From the NCBI GenBank assembly GCA_009845645.1, contig VXZF01000211.1, positions 1-7,722 on the forward strand: 7,722 nt of DNA. Reading direction: 5' to 3'. Origin of the DNA: Gemmatimonadota bacterium. GTDB taxonomy: Bacteria > Latescibacterota > UBA2968 > UBA8231. How positions within the stretch are numbered: position 1 is the first letter of the stretch; each line of letters begins with the position of its first letter. The translations under genes and the position numbers were made by a program. The notes under the pieces are model-generated. The model saw only the letters and a program-made list of their open reading frames with translations. It was not told the origin of the DNA and ran no database searches. Below are positions 1 to 5,849 of the stretch, piece after piece.

Positions 1-36
1 GGTTTTGGTTTTGGCTTTCGCCTTGGCTTTGGCCAT
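1..36 (-). CDS. N-terminus of a Lys/Ala-rich protein (partial, runs off the left edge)
   Basis: Read on the minus strand from an ATG at 36-34, the window shows only the first 12 codons, MAKAKAKAKTKT, before the edge. An AAAGGA-like ribosome-binding site lies about 10 nt upstream, and a very good sigma70-type promoter on the same strand (98-126) would start a transcript near position 91, giving a leader of about 55 nt. The alternating Ala/Lys/Thr tail resembles the basic, disordered extensions of nucleic-acid-binding proteins such as histone H1-like proteins, HU variants or ribosome-associated factors. Twelve residues cannot identify the family. The gene is divergent from hrcA. That it is a real gene is inferred from promoter, ribosome-binding site and start codon in the right order. 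Confidence 0.55.
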   Translation of the reverse strand, partial: MAKAKAKAKTKT

Positions 37-97
37 GAGGGTGCGTTCCTTTCTCGCGTCGAACAACTTTAAGGTGGCTAGAAAAAACAAAGATTCA

Positions 98-126
98 ATA
101 GTACGATTCTGCAAATCGGCTGTCAA
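98..126 (-). promoter_or_regulatory. Sigma70-like promoter for the leftward Lys/Ala-rich gene
   Basis: On the minus strand a perfect -35 TTGACA (plus-strand TGTCAA at 121-126) is followed by exactly 17 bp and then TACTAT (plus-strand ATAGTA at 98-103), five of six matches to TATAAT. Predicted initiation is near 91 and the gene's ATG is at 36. Its -35 box lies 19 bp from the -35 box of the rightward hrcA promoter, so the two are back to back without overlapping. Confidence 0.7.
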
Positions 127-145
127 GCAAGCAGGTAAGCGAACC

Positions 146-173
146 TTGACAAGCAATCGGCGGCTTTTATTAT
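146..173 (+). promoter_or_regulatory. Sigma70-like promoter for the hrcA operon
   Basis: A perfect -35 TTGACA at 146-151 is followed by a 16-bp spacer and the -10 box TATTAT at 168-173; a second possible -10, TTATAT at 170-175, would give an 18-bp spacer. Initiation is expected near 180, about 50 nt before the hrcA ATG. No CIRCE inverted repeat (TTAGCACTC-N9-GAGTGCTAA) is visible around it, and nothing resembles a sigma32-type heat-shock promoter. A 7-bp direct repeat CAAGCAA occurs at 124-130 and 150-156, touching the -35 boxes of both divergent promoters; it may be chance. Confidence 0.7.
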
Positions 174-204
174 ATCTCAGACCCTCAGTATCTATCTGGC
201 GTTT

Positions 205-240
205 ATGCCGCTGGGGATGCTTTCCGGCCATGGCCACTAA
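205..240 (+). other. Possible 11-codon leader ORF overlapping the hrcA start
   Basis: Within the predicted hrcA leader, an ATG at 205 (with a second in-frame ATG at 217) reads MPLGMLSGHGH and stops at 238-240, just inside hrcA, out of frame with it. No clear ribosome-binding site precedes the first ATG. It could dampen or couple hrcA translation, or be chance; only its position in the leader supports it. Confidence 0.12.
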
Positions 241-1264
241 CCCACTATCCAAACGCGAAATCCAAGTTCTGCTTGCCTTGGTCAAAGCCCACGTTGCCCT
301 TGGCGTTCCGGTTGGCTCACAGACGTTGAACCAGCGCGAGGACTTGGGTGTCAGTTCGGCTACCATACGCAATGCCTTAGCCTCTTTAGAGGAAAAGGGC
401 TACGTCTCCCAGCCCCATGTATCGGCGGGCCGCGTTCCCTCTGAAAAGGGCTACCGATTCTACGTGCAGCGCTGCATGGCAACGGCCGATGCTGGCTCGG
501 ACGAGGCTGAGATCACCCTGCGACAGCAGCTAGAGGCCGCACAACAGGAGGGCGATTACGAGGAGATCCTGCATCAACTGGCGAGGACCATCGGCGACCT
601 GTCGGACCAACTCGGATTGGTTTTGGCCCCGCGCTTTAATCAGGGTATCTTTCACAAGCTGGAGCTTTGGCACTTGGGGCAGCGCCGCCTGTTGCTCGTC
701 GTCACGATTCGTGGAGGCCTGACAAAGAGCTTGATGATCGAGGTAGATTGCGCGGTGTCGCAGCGCGATTTAGAGGCATTGAGCCGTCTTTTTAACGAGC
801 GCTTGCACGGGTTGACGATGGCTGAAATTCAAAACGCGGTTGAGGCGCGAATGGCCGGGTTAGGGCCAGTCCCGCGGCCGGTGGTGGAGGCCATTGTAGG
901 TCAGATCGAAGGCTTGGCTATCACGCGCGGTGCCGATCTCCACATCTCGGGGACCCGCAATCTCTGCCTAAAGCCCGAATTTGACGATCCGAGTCACGTG
1001 GCTGGTTTGGTCGATTTAGTGGAGAAAAAGGATATTCTCGCTCAGCTTATGAGCGAGCGGCACGGCGTGGTCATCACCATTGGTTCAGAGCACCGGCCGC
1101 GGGCGATGGGGCGATGCAGTATGGTGACGGCCAGCTACGAGGTTACCGGAGCCAAAGGCGTAATCGGCGTAATCGGCGTAATCGGCCCGACACGCATGCC
1201 CTATAGATCCTTGGTGAACTTGGTCAATTGCGCGGCCTCCCGAGCGGCAAATCTGATCTGCTAA
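230..1264 (+). CDS. hrcA: Heat-inducible transcription repressor HrcA
   Basis: This 344-residue protein is the HrcA repressor, which binds CIRCE operators as a dimer and represses chaperone operons (classically groESL and dnaK) until heat stress. Residues 1-75 form the winged-helix DNA-binding region, with SSATIRNALASLEEKGYV at about 42-59 and PHVSAGRVPSEKGYRFYV at about 62-79, both hallmark motifs. The C-terminal signature GVIGPTRMPY is at about 316-325. The start is the ATG at 230. The open frame extends upstream to a TTG near the window start, but that part lies over the divergent promoters and has no HrcA similarity, and 344 residues matches the usual family length of about 340. The ribosome-binding site is weak (GGGGA at 213-217, 12 nt from the ATG). 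Odd: three perfect copies of a 9-bp unit give GVIGVIGVI just before the GPTRM motif. Confidence 0.95.
   Translation: MATNPLSKREIQVLLALVKAHVALGVPVGSQTLNQREDLGVSSATIRNALASLEEKGYVSQPHVSAGRVPSEKGYRFYVQRCMATADAGSDEAEITLRQQLEAAQQEGDYEEILHQLARTIGDLSDQLGLVLAPRFNQGIFHKLELWHLGQRRLLLVVTIRGGLTKSLMIEVDCAVSQRDLEALSRLFNERLHGLTMAEIQNAVEARMAGLGPVPRPVVEAIVGQIEGLAITRGADLHISGTRNLCLKPEFDDPSHVAGLVDLVEKKDILAQLMSERHGVVITIGSEHRPRAMGRCSMVTASYEVTGAKGVIGVIGVIGPTRMPYRSLVNLVNCAASRAANLIC
1157..1183 (+). repeat. Perfect 9-bp tandem triplication inside hrcA
   Basis: The unit ggcgtaatc occurs three times without a mismatch at 1157-1165, 1166-1174 and 1175-1183, followed by a further ggc. It encodes Gly-Val-Ile three times, immediately before the conserved GPTRM motif of HrcA. 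Because the unit is a multiple of three, gain or loss of copies by slippage keeps the frame. Most HrcA proteins I recall have about one such hydrophobic step here, so one or two copies are probably a recent expansion (inference). Confidence 0.9.
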
Positions 1265-1310
1265 CGAATTTTTGTCCCAATCTATTCACAGTTAAGAGTA
1301 AGGAGTGTCG

Positions 1311-1967
1311 ATGAGCGAGCGCGAAACTCAGGACCACGTCGCAGTGGACGAGGCGAGCGCGGAGGATTTCGTCGAGTCGCAGGACGAAGCGGCGGAGCCA
1401 TGCGAACAAGCAGCGACCGAGGCGCAAAAAGAAGCAGCGGCGGAGTCGCAGGAAACAGCAGCAGAATCACAGGACGAAGGGGCTGATGAGGCCGATGGGC
1501 TGGCCGAACTTGAGGTGGCTCGCGCCGAGGCGGCGGCTAATTACGACCGCTATGTGCGGGCAGTCGCTGAGTTGGATAACTACCGCAAGCGCACGGTGCG
1601 GATGCGCGCGGAAACGCGGGATGAGATCTTGCGCGATATCTTGTTGCAAGTCGCGCCCATCTTGGACAACTTGCGCCGCGCCCTTCGTCAGGAGACCCAA
1701 GAAGCCGAGTTGCTCAAGCAGGGCGTCGAATTGATCTGTGGCCAGTTCAACGACGTTCTCAAAGGCTATGGACTAACCGAGATTGAGGCGCTGGGCCAGC
1801 CTTTTGACCCTGAAGTCCACGAGGCCCTAGCGGAGGTCCCAGACGACGAGCACGCTCCTGGTACGGTCATTGAGGAGATGGAGAAGGGCTACAAACTCAA
1901 CGACAAGGTAGTCCGTTACGCGCGCGTCGTCGTCAGTAAGGCGAGCGCGGAGAACACGGAAAACTGA
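1311..1967 (+). CDS. grpE: Nucleotide exchange factor GrpE
   Basis: GrpE (218 residues) releases ADP from DnaK during the cytoplasmic Hsp70 folding cycle. Residues 1-62 are an acidic, Ala/Glu/Gln-rich and probably disordered tail, with imperfect repeats (SQDEAAEP, SQETAAE, SQDEGADE). The long dimer-forming helix follows from about 64 to 130 and includes the conserved stretch AELDNYRKR. The C-terminal beta domain carries GQPFDPEVHEAL (about 162-173) and GYKLNDKVVRYARVVVSK (about 193-210), both family signatures. The ATG at 1311 is chosen because AAGGAG at 1300-1305 sits 5 nt upstream; the in-frame GTG at 1305 overlaps that site. The gene follows hrcA by 46 bp with no promoter or operator evident between them. 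Its stop codon forms part of the dnaJ ribosome-binding site. Confidence 0.95.
   Translation: MSERETQDHVAVDEASAEDFVESQDEAAEPCEQAATEAQKEAAAESQETAAESQDEGADEADGLAELEVARAEAAANYDRYVRAVAELDNYRKRTVRMRAETRDEILRDILLQVAPILDNLRRALRQETQEAELLKQGVELICGQFNDVLKGYGLTEIEALGQPFDPEVHEALAEVPDDEHAPGTVIEEMEKGYKLNDKVVRYARVVVSKASAENTEN
1374..1490 (+). repeat. Degenerate repeats in the acidic tail of grpE
   Basis: A unit resembling gagtcgcaggacgaag occurs at 1374-1389, in part at 1443-1453, and again with two mismatches at 1464-1479. It encodes the repeated Glu-Ser-Gln-Asp/Glu pieces of the disordered GrpE N-terminus. This looks like expansion of a low-complexity linker rather than a regulatory element. Confidence 0.55.
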
Positions 1968-1975
1968 GGAATCGA

Positions 1976-3115
1976 ATGTCCAAAAGGGACTATTACGAAG
2001 TACTGGGCCTCGAGCGGGACGCCAGCGACAGCGCGATCAAAGGGGCGTACCGCAAGAAGGCGCTGAAGTACCATCCCGATCGCAATCCTGGAGACGAGGC
2101 GGCCGAGGAGCAATTCAAAGAGGCATCCGAAGCATACGAAGTGCTTTCGGATCCTGAAAAGAAGGCCGCGTACGATCGCTATGGGCACGCCGGCGTTGAG
2201 GGCAATTTCGGCCGCGGTGGCTTTCAGTGGTCGGATTTTACGCACGCGGGCGATTTTCAAGACATTTTCGGCGATATTTTTGAGAGCTTCTTCGGAGGGG
2301 GTCGGCGGTCGCGAGGGTCGGTGAAGCCAAAGGGCCGCGACTTGAAAATTAAGGTGGCCTTGGCGCTAGAAGAAATCGCCACGGGCGTGGAAAAGAACAT
2401 CGCCTTGACGCGCTTGCAGCGCTGCAAAAGCTGCGATGGAACCGGTGCGGCTAGTGGAGCGGGCCGCAAGGCCTGTGGCACTTGCGGTGGGCAGGGTCAA
2501 GTGCAACAGATGGCGCGTACCCTTTTTGGCCCATCGATGACCGTGGTGACGTGTCCGGCCTGCGAAGGGGAGGGGCATATCGTGTCCAATCCCTGTCCAG
2601 AGTGCCGGGGCGAGGGCCGCGAACGCGGCCAAACGACTCTGACGGTGCGCATTCCCGCTGGCGTCCAAGAAGGCAACTACATTCCATTGCGCGGTCAAGG
2701 CGAGGTCGGGCCGCGCGGGGGGGCGGCCGGAGATTGCTTGGTTTTTATCGAAGAAAAAGAGCACGACTATTTTATCCGCGACGGCAACCACGTGATCTAC
2801 CGATTGCCCTTGGGGTTTGCCCAAGCCGCACTAGGCGCGGAAGTAGAAGTTCCGACCTTGTCCGGCAAGGCCCTGTTGAAGATCCCCCCTGGCACCCAAT
2901 CAGGGCGCGTCTTCCGCATGGGTGGCCGGGGCATTCCAGATGTCAACGGCCGCGGTGTCGGCGACCAACTAGTCGAGGTCGTCTTGTGGACTCCCGAGGG
3001 CCTCAGCCGACGAGAGCGCGAGCTTTTCACTGAGCTAGCCGAGCTCGAACAAGCGCGCGTGGCCCAAGAGGGCGAGAGTTTCTTCGCCAAAGTGTGCAAG
3101 GCCTTCGGCTCCTAA
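1976..3115 (+). CDS. dnaJ: Chaperone protein DnaJ (type I Hsp40)
   Basis: DnaJ (379 residues) delivers unfolded clients to DnaK and stimulates its ATPase. The J domain spans about 1-70 with the essential HPD at 33-35. A Gly/Phe-rich linker follows (about 72-112, including the SFFGGGRR stretch). The zinc domain has all four CxxCxGxG motifs, with cysteine pairs at 150/153, 167/170, 193/196 and 207/210. The two beta-barrel client-binding domains follow, and the C-terminus FFAKVCKAFGS is typical. Length is normal for a full type I protein. The start ATG has GAGGA 5 nt upstream, formed across the grpE stop codon, so translation of the two genes is probably coupled. dnaK, which often lies between grpE and dnaJ or just before dnaJ, is absent here, so the partner Hsp70 must be encoded elsewhere. 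Confidence 0.97.
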   Translation: MSKRDYYEVLGLERDASDSAIKGAYRKKALKYHPDRNPGDEAAEEQFKEASEAYEVLSDPEKKAAYDRYGHAGVEGNFGRGGFQWSDFTHAGDFQDIFGDIFESFFGGGRRSRGSVKPKGRDLKIKVALALEEIATGVEKNIALTRLQRCKSCDGTGAASGAGRKACGTCGGQGQVQQMARTLFGPSMTVVTCPACEGEGHIVSNPCPECRGEGRERGQTTLTVRIPAGVQEGNYIPLRGQGEVGPRGGAAGDCLVFIEEKEHDYFIRDGNHVIYRLPLGFAQAALGAEVEVPTLSGKALLKIPPGTQSGRVFRMGGRGIPDVNGRGVGDQLVEVVLWTPEGLSRRERELFTELAELEQARVAQEGESFFAKVCKAFGS

Positions 3116-3127
3116 GAGTAGGTTCAC

Positions 3128-3901
3128 TTGTCCGTTCCCCGAACTGGCCCCTTAGCCCAAGTGCGCCATACCGTCGCCATTGCCAGCGCCAAGGGCGGCG
3201 TGGGCAAATCGACTGTAAGTATCAACTTGGCCGTGAGTCTGGCAGCCCAAGGGGCTCGCGTCGGCCTGCTCGACGCCGACATCTACGGCCCGAGTATTCC
3301 CTTGATGATGGGTATCAGGCAGCAGCCCGCAACTGGACAGGAGGGCACCATGCGCCCGGTGTACAAGGCCGGGGTTGCCCTTATGTCGATTGGTTTTATC
3401 GCTGGCGAGGACGCGCCCGTGGTCTGGCGGGGGCCGCTTTTGGCTCGGGCATTGCAGCAGTTTTTGCATCAAGTGGAGTGGGGGGAGCTCGACTATTTAT
3501 TTATCGATCTGCCACCTGGCACTGGGGATGTGCCACTTACCTTGAGTCAGGCCGTGGCTCTTTCTGGAGTCTTGATCGTGACCACTCCGCAGAGCGTGGC
3601 GCTGGAGGATGTGGAGCGGGGCATTGCCATGTTTTCTAAGGTCGAGGTGGATATCCTCGGGATCGTCGAAAACATGAGCTATTACCTGTGCAGCCAATGT
3701 GGCCAACGCCACGAGATCTTCGGGTATGGCGGGGGAGCCGAGGCGGCGGAGCGGCTGGGGTTGCCCTTCTTGGGTGCGCTGCCCCTGTCGGCTGCAATTC
3801 GCCAGAGTGGGGATGAAGGACGGGCCGAGCCCGACCCCCTTTTCGCCGCTATCGGCGAAGGACTAGTCGCCGAGCTGCGCCGCTTGGAGTCCGGTGAATA
3901 A
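3128..3901 (+). CDS. Mrp/NBP35 (ApbC-type) P-loop ATPase, short form
   Basis: This 257-residue protein belongs to the Mrp/ApbC/NBP35 family of cytoplasmic ATPases that bind and transfer Fe-S clusters to apoproteins. It has the deviant Walker A motif KGGVGKST at 22-29, DADIYGPSIP at 49-58, the DLPPGTGD motif at 127-134, and the cluster-binding CxxC at Cys178/Cys181 within LCSQCGQRHEIFG. It lacks the N-terminal MIP18/DUF59 domain found in longer Mrp proteins, so it is the short, ATPase-only form. The TTG at 3128 is the start: the same frame has a stop at 3119-3121, and AGTAGG at 3117-3122 lies 5 nt before the TTG. An in-frame GTG at 3161 has no ribosome-binding site. It lies 12 bp after dnaJ and overlaps the next gene by 8 bp. 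Its Fe-S client is unknown. Confidence 0.92.
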   Translation: MSVPRTGPLAQVRHTVAIASAKGGVGKSTVSINLAVSLAAQGARVGLLDADIYGPSIPLMMGIRQQPATGQEGTMRPVYKAGVALMSIGFIAGEDAPVVWRGPLLARALQQFLHQVEWGELDYLFIDLPPGTGDVPLTLSQAVALSGVLIVTTPQSVALEDVERGIAMFSKVEVDILGIVENMSYYLCSQCGQRHEIFGYGGGAEAAERLGLPFLGALPLSAAIRQSGDEGRAEPDPLFAAIGEGLVAELRRLESGE

Positions 3902-4775
3902 GCGGGCTTGGCACTGTTTGCGGCTAGAGGTACCTGCGGCCTGCGCCGAGGATGTGAGCGCGTGGGCGTATGAGCTAGGTAGCTGTGGCCTTCAGGCCGA
4001 GGAAGCAGGGGAACGGACTCAGTTGAGCGCGTACTTTGCAGCCGAGCCGATGTGCGATTTGGCTGGGGTGAGGCGCGAGTTAACGCATAGGCTCGCCGCG
4101 CTCGGCTTGGCATCGCCGATAGGCACCGAATGCGTGGAGGAACAGGACTGGGAGGCCGAGTGGCGGCGGTTTTTTGCGCCGGTGTGGGCCACTGAGCGGA
4201 TCGTCGTCCACCCTTCGTGGATTCCGGTCGAGCTAGCCGAGGGCCAAATCGCCGTGCTCATAGACCCCAAAATGGCCTTTGGCACGGGTGGGCACGAATC
4301 GACCCAGCTTTGTTTGCAGGCATTGGAGCGCTGTCTGCGTCCCGGGATGCGCTGTCTGGACTTGGGGACGGGCAGCGGCATTCTCAGCATTGCTGCCGCG
4401 CTGCTAGGGGCCGGACCGGTGCTCGCCGTGGATATTGACGAGCAGGCCGTGGCTAATGCGCGGGAAAACTTGGCGCATAACTGCATTGGCTCTGAACAGG
4501 TCGAGGTGCGGCTAGGGGGAGTCGAGGCCGTTGCGGAAAGGCCCTTTGACTTGGTCTTGGCCAACATTCAAAGCCATGTGCTGCGGCCCCTGTTGATCCC
4601 TTTGCGTGGATTATTGGCAGCGGCTGGACGAGTCGCGTTTTCGGGGTTGCTGGCGCGGGAAGAAGCAGCGTTTTGCCATTGGGTTACAGAAGCTAAATTA
4701 GAGGTCGATACCATCTTGACAAAAGGGGCGTGGATCTGCGTGGTAGCGCGAAACAGTGGAGGTCAATTTGACTAG
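3894..4775 (+). CDS. prmA: Ribosomal protein L11 methyltransferase PrmA
   Basis: PrmA (293 residues) uses S-adenosylmethionine to methylate ribosomal protein L11. The N-terminal substrate-recognition domain covers about 1-80. The linker carries the family motif [14 protein letters not shown] at 124-137; the second residue after Asp is Lys where most relatives have Gly. The SAM-binding Rossmann motif DLGTGSG is at 146-152, the acidic residue binding the SAM ribose is in AVDID (168-172), and DLVLANIQ is at about 219-226. In the last motif the usual NIL reads NIQ, a mild deviation. The start is a GTG overlapping the end of the Mrp gene by 8 bp, with TGGAG at 3885-3889, 4 nt upstream. The end overlaps aroQ by 8 bp in the same manner, so all three genes are likely translationally coupled. 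Confidence 0.95.
   Translation: MNKRAWHCLRLEVPAACAEDVSAWAYELGSCGLQAEEAGERTQLSAYFAAEPMCDLAGVRRELTHRLAALGLASPIGTECVEEQDWEAEWRRFFAPVWATERIVVHPSWIPVELAEGQIAVLIDPKMAFGTGGHESTQLCLQALERCLRPGMRCLDLGTGSGILSIAAALLGAGPVLAVDIDEQAVANARENLAHNCIGSEQVEVRLGGVEAVAERPFDLVLANIQSHVLRPLLIPLRGLLAAAGRVAFSGLLAREEAAFCHWVTEAKLEVDTILTKGAWICVVARNSGGQFD
4758..4762 (+). promoter_or_regulatory. Ribosome-binding site that fixes the aroQ start
   Basis: GGAGG lies inside the 3' end of prmA, 5 nt before a TTG at 4768-4770. An upstream in-frame GTG at 4756 overlaps this site itself, so the TTG is the better start. The resulting N-terminus [16 protein letters not shown] matches the family. Confidence 0.75.
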
Positions 4776-5220
4776 TATCCTAGTCCTACACGGACCTAAT
4801 CTCAACTTGCTGGGAACGCGCGAGCCCGAGGTATATGGTCGGGAGACCTTGACGGTGATCGACGCGTTGATTGCCGACCACGCGCAGCGGCTCGGGGTGC
4901 AAGTGCGCTGCTGCCAATCCAATAGCGAGGGCGCGCTAATCGAAGCTTTGCACCAAGCCCAAGAGCAGGGCCTGCTGTTCAATCCAGGGGCCTTCACCCA
5001 TTATAGTCTTGCCCTGCGCGACGCCGTGGCGGCCAAGGGGTTGCCGACCGTCGAGGTGCATCTGTCCAATGTCCACGCCCGGGAAGCGTTTCGCCAGCAC
5101 TCGGTTATTGCGCCCGTCTGTCTAGGGCAAATCGCCGGGTTTGGCAGTTTTAGCTACGTGCTCGGACTAGAGGCTTTGGTGCATCATCTGAGGGATGCGG
5201 AAGGCCCTCAGAACGAATAG
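4768..5220 (+). CDS. aroQ: 3-dehydroquinate dehydratase, type II
   Basis: This 150-residue enzyme removes water from 3-dehydroquinate to give 3-dehydroshikimate, the third step of the shikimate pathway; the family forms dodecamers in the cytoplasm. The signature [20 protein letters not shown] is at 5-24. Expected catalytic and binding residues are present: Arg18, Tyr23 (catalytic), Asn72 in [10 protein letters not shown], His78, His98 in EVHLSN, Arg105 and Arg109. [11 protein letters not shown] is at about 120-130. Starting at the TTG at 4768 gives the usual family length; a GTG at 4756 would add four residues but overlaps the ribosome-binding site. It is the last gene of the hrcA cluster. 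Its 3' end overlaps the convergent unknown gene by 13 bp, leaving no room for a terminator between them. Confidence 0.95.
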   Translation: MTSILVLHGPNLNLLGTREPEVYGRETLTVIDALIADHAQRLGVQVRCCQSNSEGALIEALHQAQEQGLLFNPGAFTHYSLALRDAVAAKGLPTVEVHLSNVHAREAFRQHSVIAPVCLGQIAGFGSFSYVLGLEALVHHLRDAEGPQNE

Positions 5221-5792
5221 ACGTAGGATACGCCGACGCGCGGCTCGCCGTGGTGGAAACTGAGCTCGGGAAAGATGCGGCGGGTGGTTTTGCGTGGGAT
5301 CAGAGCCACCCCAAAGCTACCGACGGCGAGCACAGCGGTGGACCACCCATAGAGGCGGGCGCGATCGGCTTTGTCGTCCAGCTTTTGGGCGCGGGATTCC
5401 TGGCCGTGTTCGCGGTTGAGGGCCGCTTCAGCTTCGTTGTCGGAAGCCCGGTCGAATTGCAGCCAAGAGAGTAGGCCGAAGGCAAGAGCACCCCCGAGAA
5501 AACTGATGTAGGGAAACTCGGTCACCGAAATCGTTTGGGCACCCCCACCCAGCGATTCGAGGGTGATGATCTTGTCGATTTCGGTCTTATCGAAAGTGAA
5601 GATCTTGTCGTTGACGCGCATGATGACCAGATCTTGGTCTCTTTCGATTAGATTGCCTTCCACTAAGCTGCCATCGGCCAGATAGAGGCGGGTATCTGCC
5701 CCGGTGATGGGTGCCGGTTCCGTCTCGGCGAGGGCCATGACGGGTTGCAGAACGAGGCACAAGCAGGCAACTAACGCCGTGTAGCGCTTCAT
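5208..5792 (-). CDS. Secreted or envelope protein of unknown function
   Basis: I do not recognise this 194-residue protein. Residues 1-22 look like a Sec signal peptide (MKRY, a hydrophobic stretch, then ALA before ETEP). LVAC at 7-10 resembles a lipobox but is too close to the N-terminus for a typical lipoprotein. Residues 34-79 look like a small beta barrel of SH3/Sm-like type: [24 protein letters not shown], then EIDKI. Hydrophobic segments at about 95-111 and 147-165 flank a highly charged helical stretch (113-146, rich in Asp/Glu/Arg/Ala). The C-terminus [11 protein letters not shown] alternates and ends in Phe, like the last strand of outer-membrane barrels. The start ATG has GAGGAG (plus-strand 5800-5805) 7 nt upstream and its own promoter at 5822-5849. 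A role in the cell envelope is inference from the signal peptide and C-terminus only. Confidence 0.85.
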   Translation of the reverse strand: MKRYTALVACLCLVLQPVMALAETEPAPITGADTRLYLADGSLVEGNLIERDQDLVIMRVNDKIFTFDKTEIDKIITLESLGGGAQTISVTEFPYISFLGGALAFGLLSWLQFDRASDNEAEAALNREHGQESRAQKLDDKADRARLYGWSTAVLAVGSFGVALIPRKTTRRIFPELSFHHGEPRVGVSYVYSF

Positions 5793-5821
5793 GTTAAGGC
5801 TCCTCTTGGTAACTTTTCGCA

Positions 5822-5849
5822 AATATACTAGGTCGATACCTAATGTCAA
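5822..5849 (-). promoter_or_regulatory. Sigma70-like promoter for the unknown envelope protein
   Basis: On the minus strand a perfect -35 TTGACA (plus-strand TGTCAA at 5844-5849) is followed by 16 bp and TATATT (plus-strand AATATA at 5822-5827). Initiation is expected near 5815, about 22 nt before the ATG at 5792, with the ribosome-binding site between. The spacer contains the inverted repeat at 5829-5842. The -35 box overlaps the first possible start codon of the divergent rnhB-yraN gene. Confidence 0.7.
5829..5842. repeat. Short inverted repeat in the promoter spacer, possible operator
   Basis: TAGGT at 5829-5833 and ACCTA at 5838-5842 are perfect inverted arms around a 4-bp centre, filling the spacer of the minus-strand promoter. 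A bound repressor here would block the envelope gene and could also affect the divergent rnhB-yraN gene. Arms this short can arise by chance, so operator function is a guess. Confidence 0.3.

Noticed and set aside
5..229. Upstream extension of the hrcA reading frame from a TTG at position 5
   Set aside because: It lies across the divergent promoters and leader, has no family similarity, and starting at ATG 230 gives the normal HrcA length.
1265..1310. Promoter or CIRCE element between hrcA and grpE
   Set aside because: The 46 bp contain no matching inverted repeat or convincing -35/-10 pair; only the grpE ribosome-binding site is seen.
2366..2824. Long open frame antisense to dnaJ
   Set aside because: It is opposite the conserved zinc and client-binding domains of dnaJ and has low-complexity, unrecognisable product; a shadow of GC-rich coding sequence.
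2482..3033. 183-residue open frame on the same strand within dnaJ, in another frame
   Set aside because: Arg/Gly-rich and unrecognisable; dnaJ in its own frame explains the region completely.
4019..4567. 182-residue open frame antisense to prmA
   Set aside because: Ser/Ala/Pro-rich product without recognisable motifs, fully inside a conserved methyltransferase gene; no promoter or ribosome-binding site evident.
5806..5829. Rightward promoter (TTGGTA with TATACT at 5824-5829) for rnhB-yraN
   Set aside because: The spacer would be only 12 bp, too short for a sigma70 promoter; the AT-rich bases are better explained by the minus-strand -10 box.
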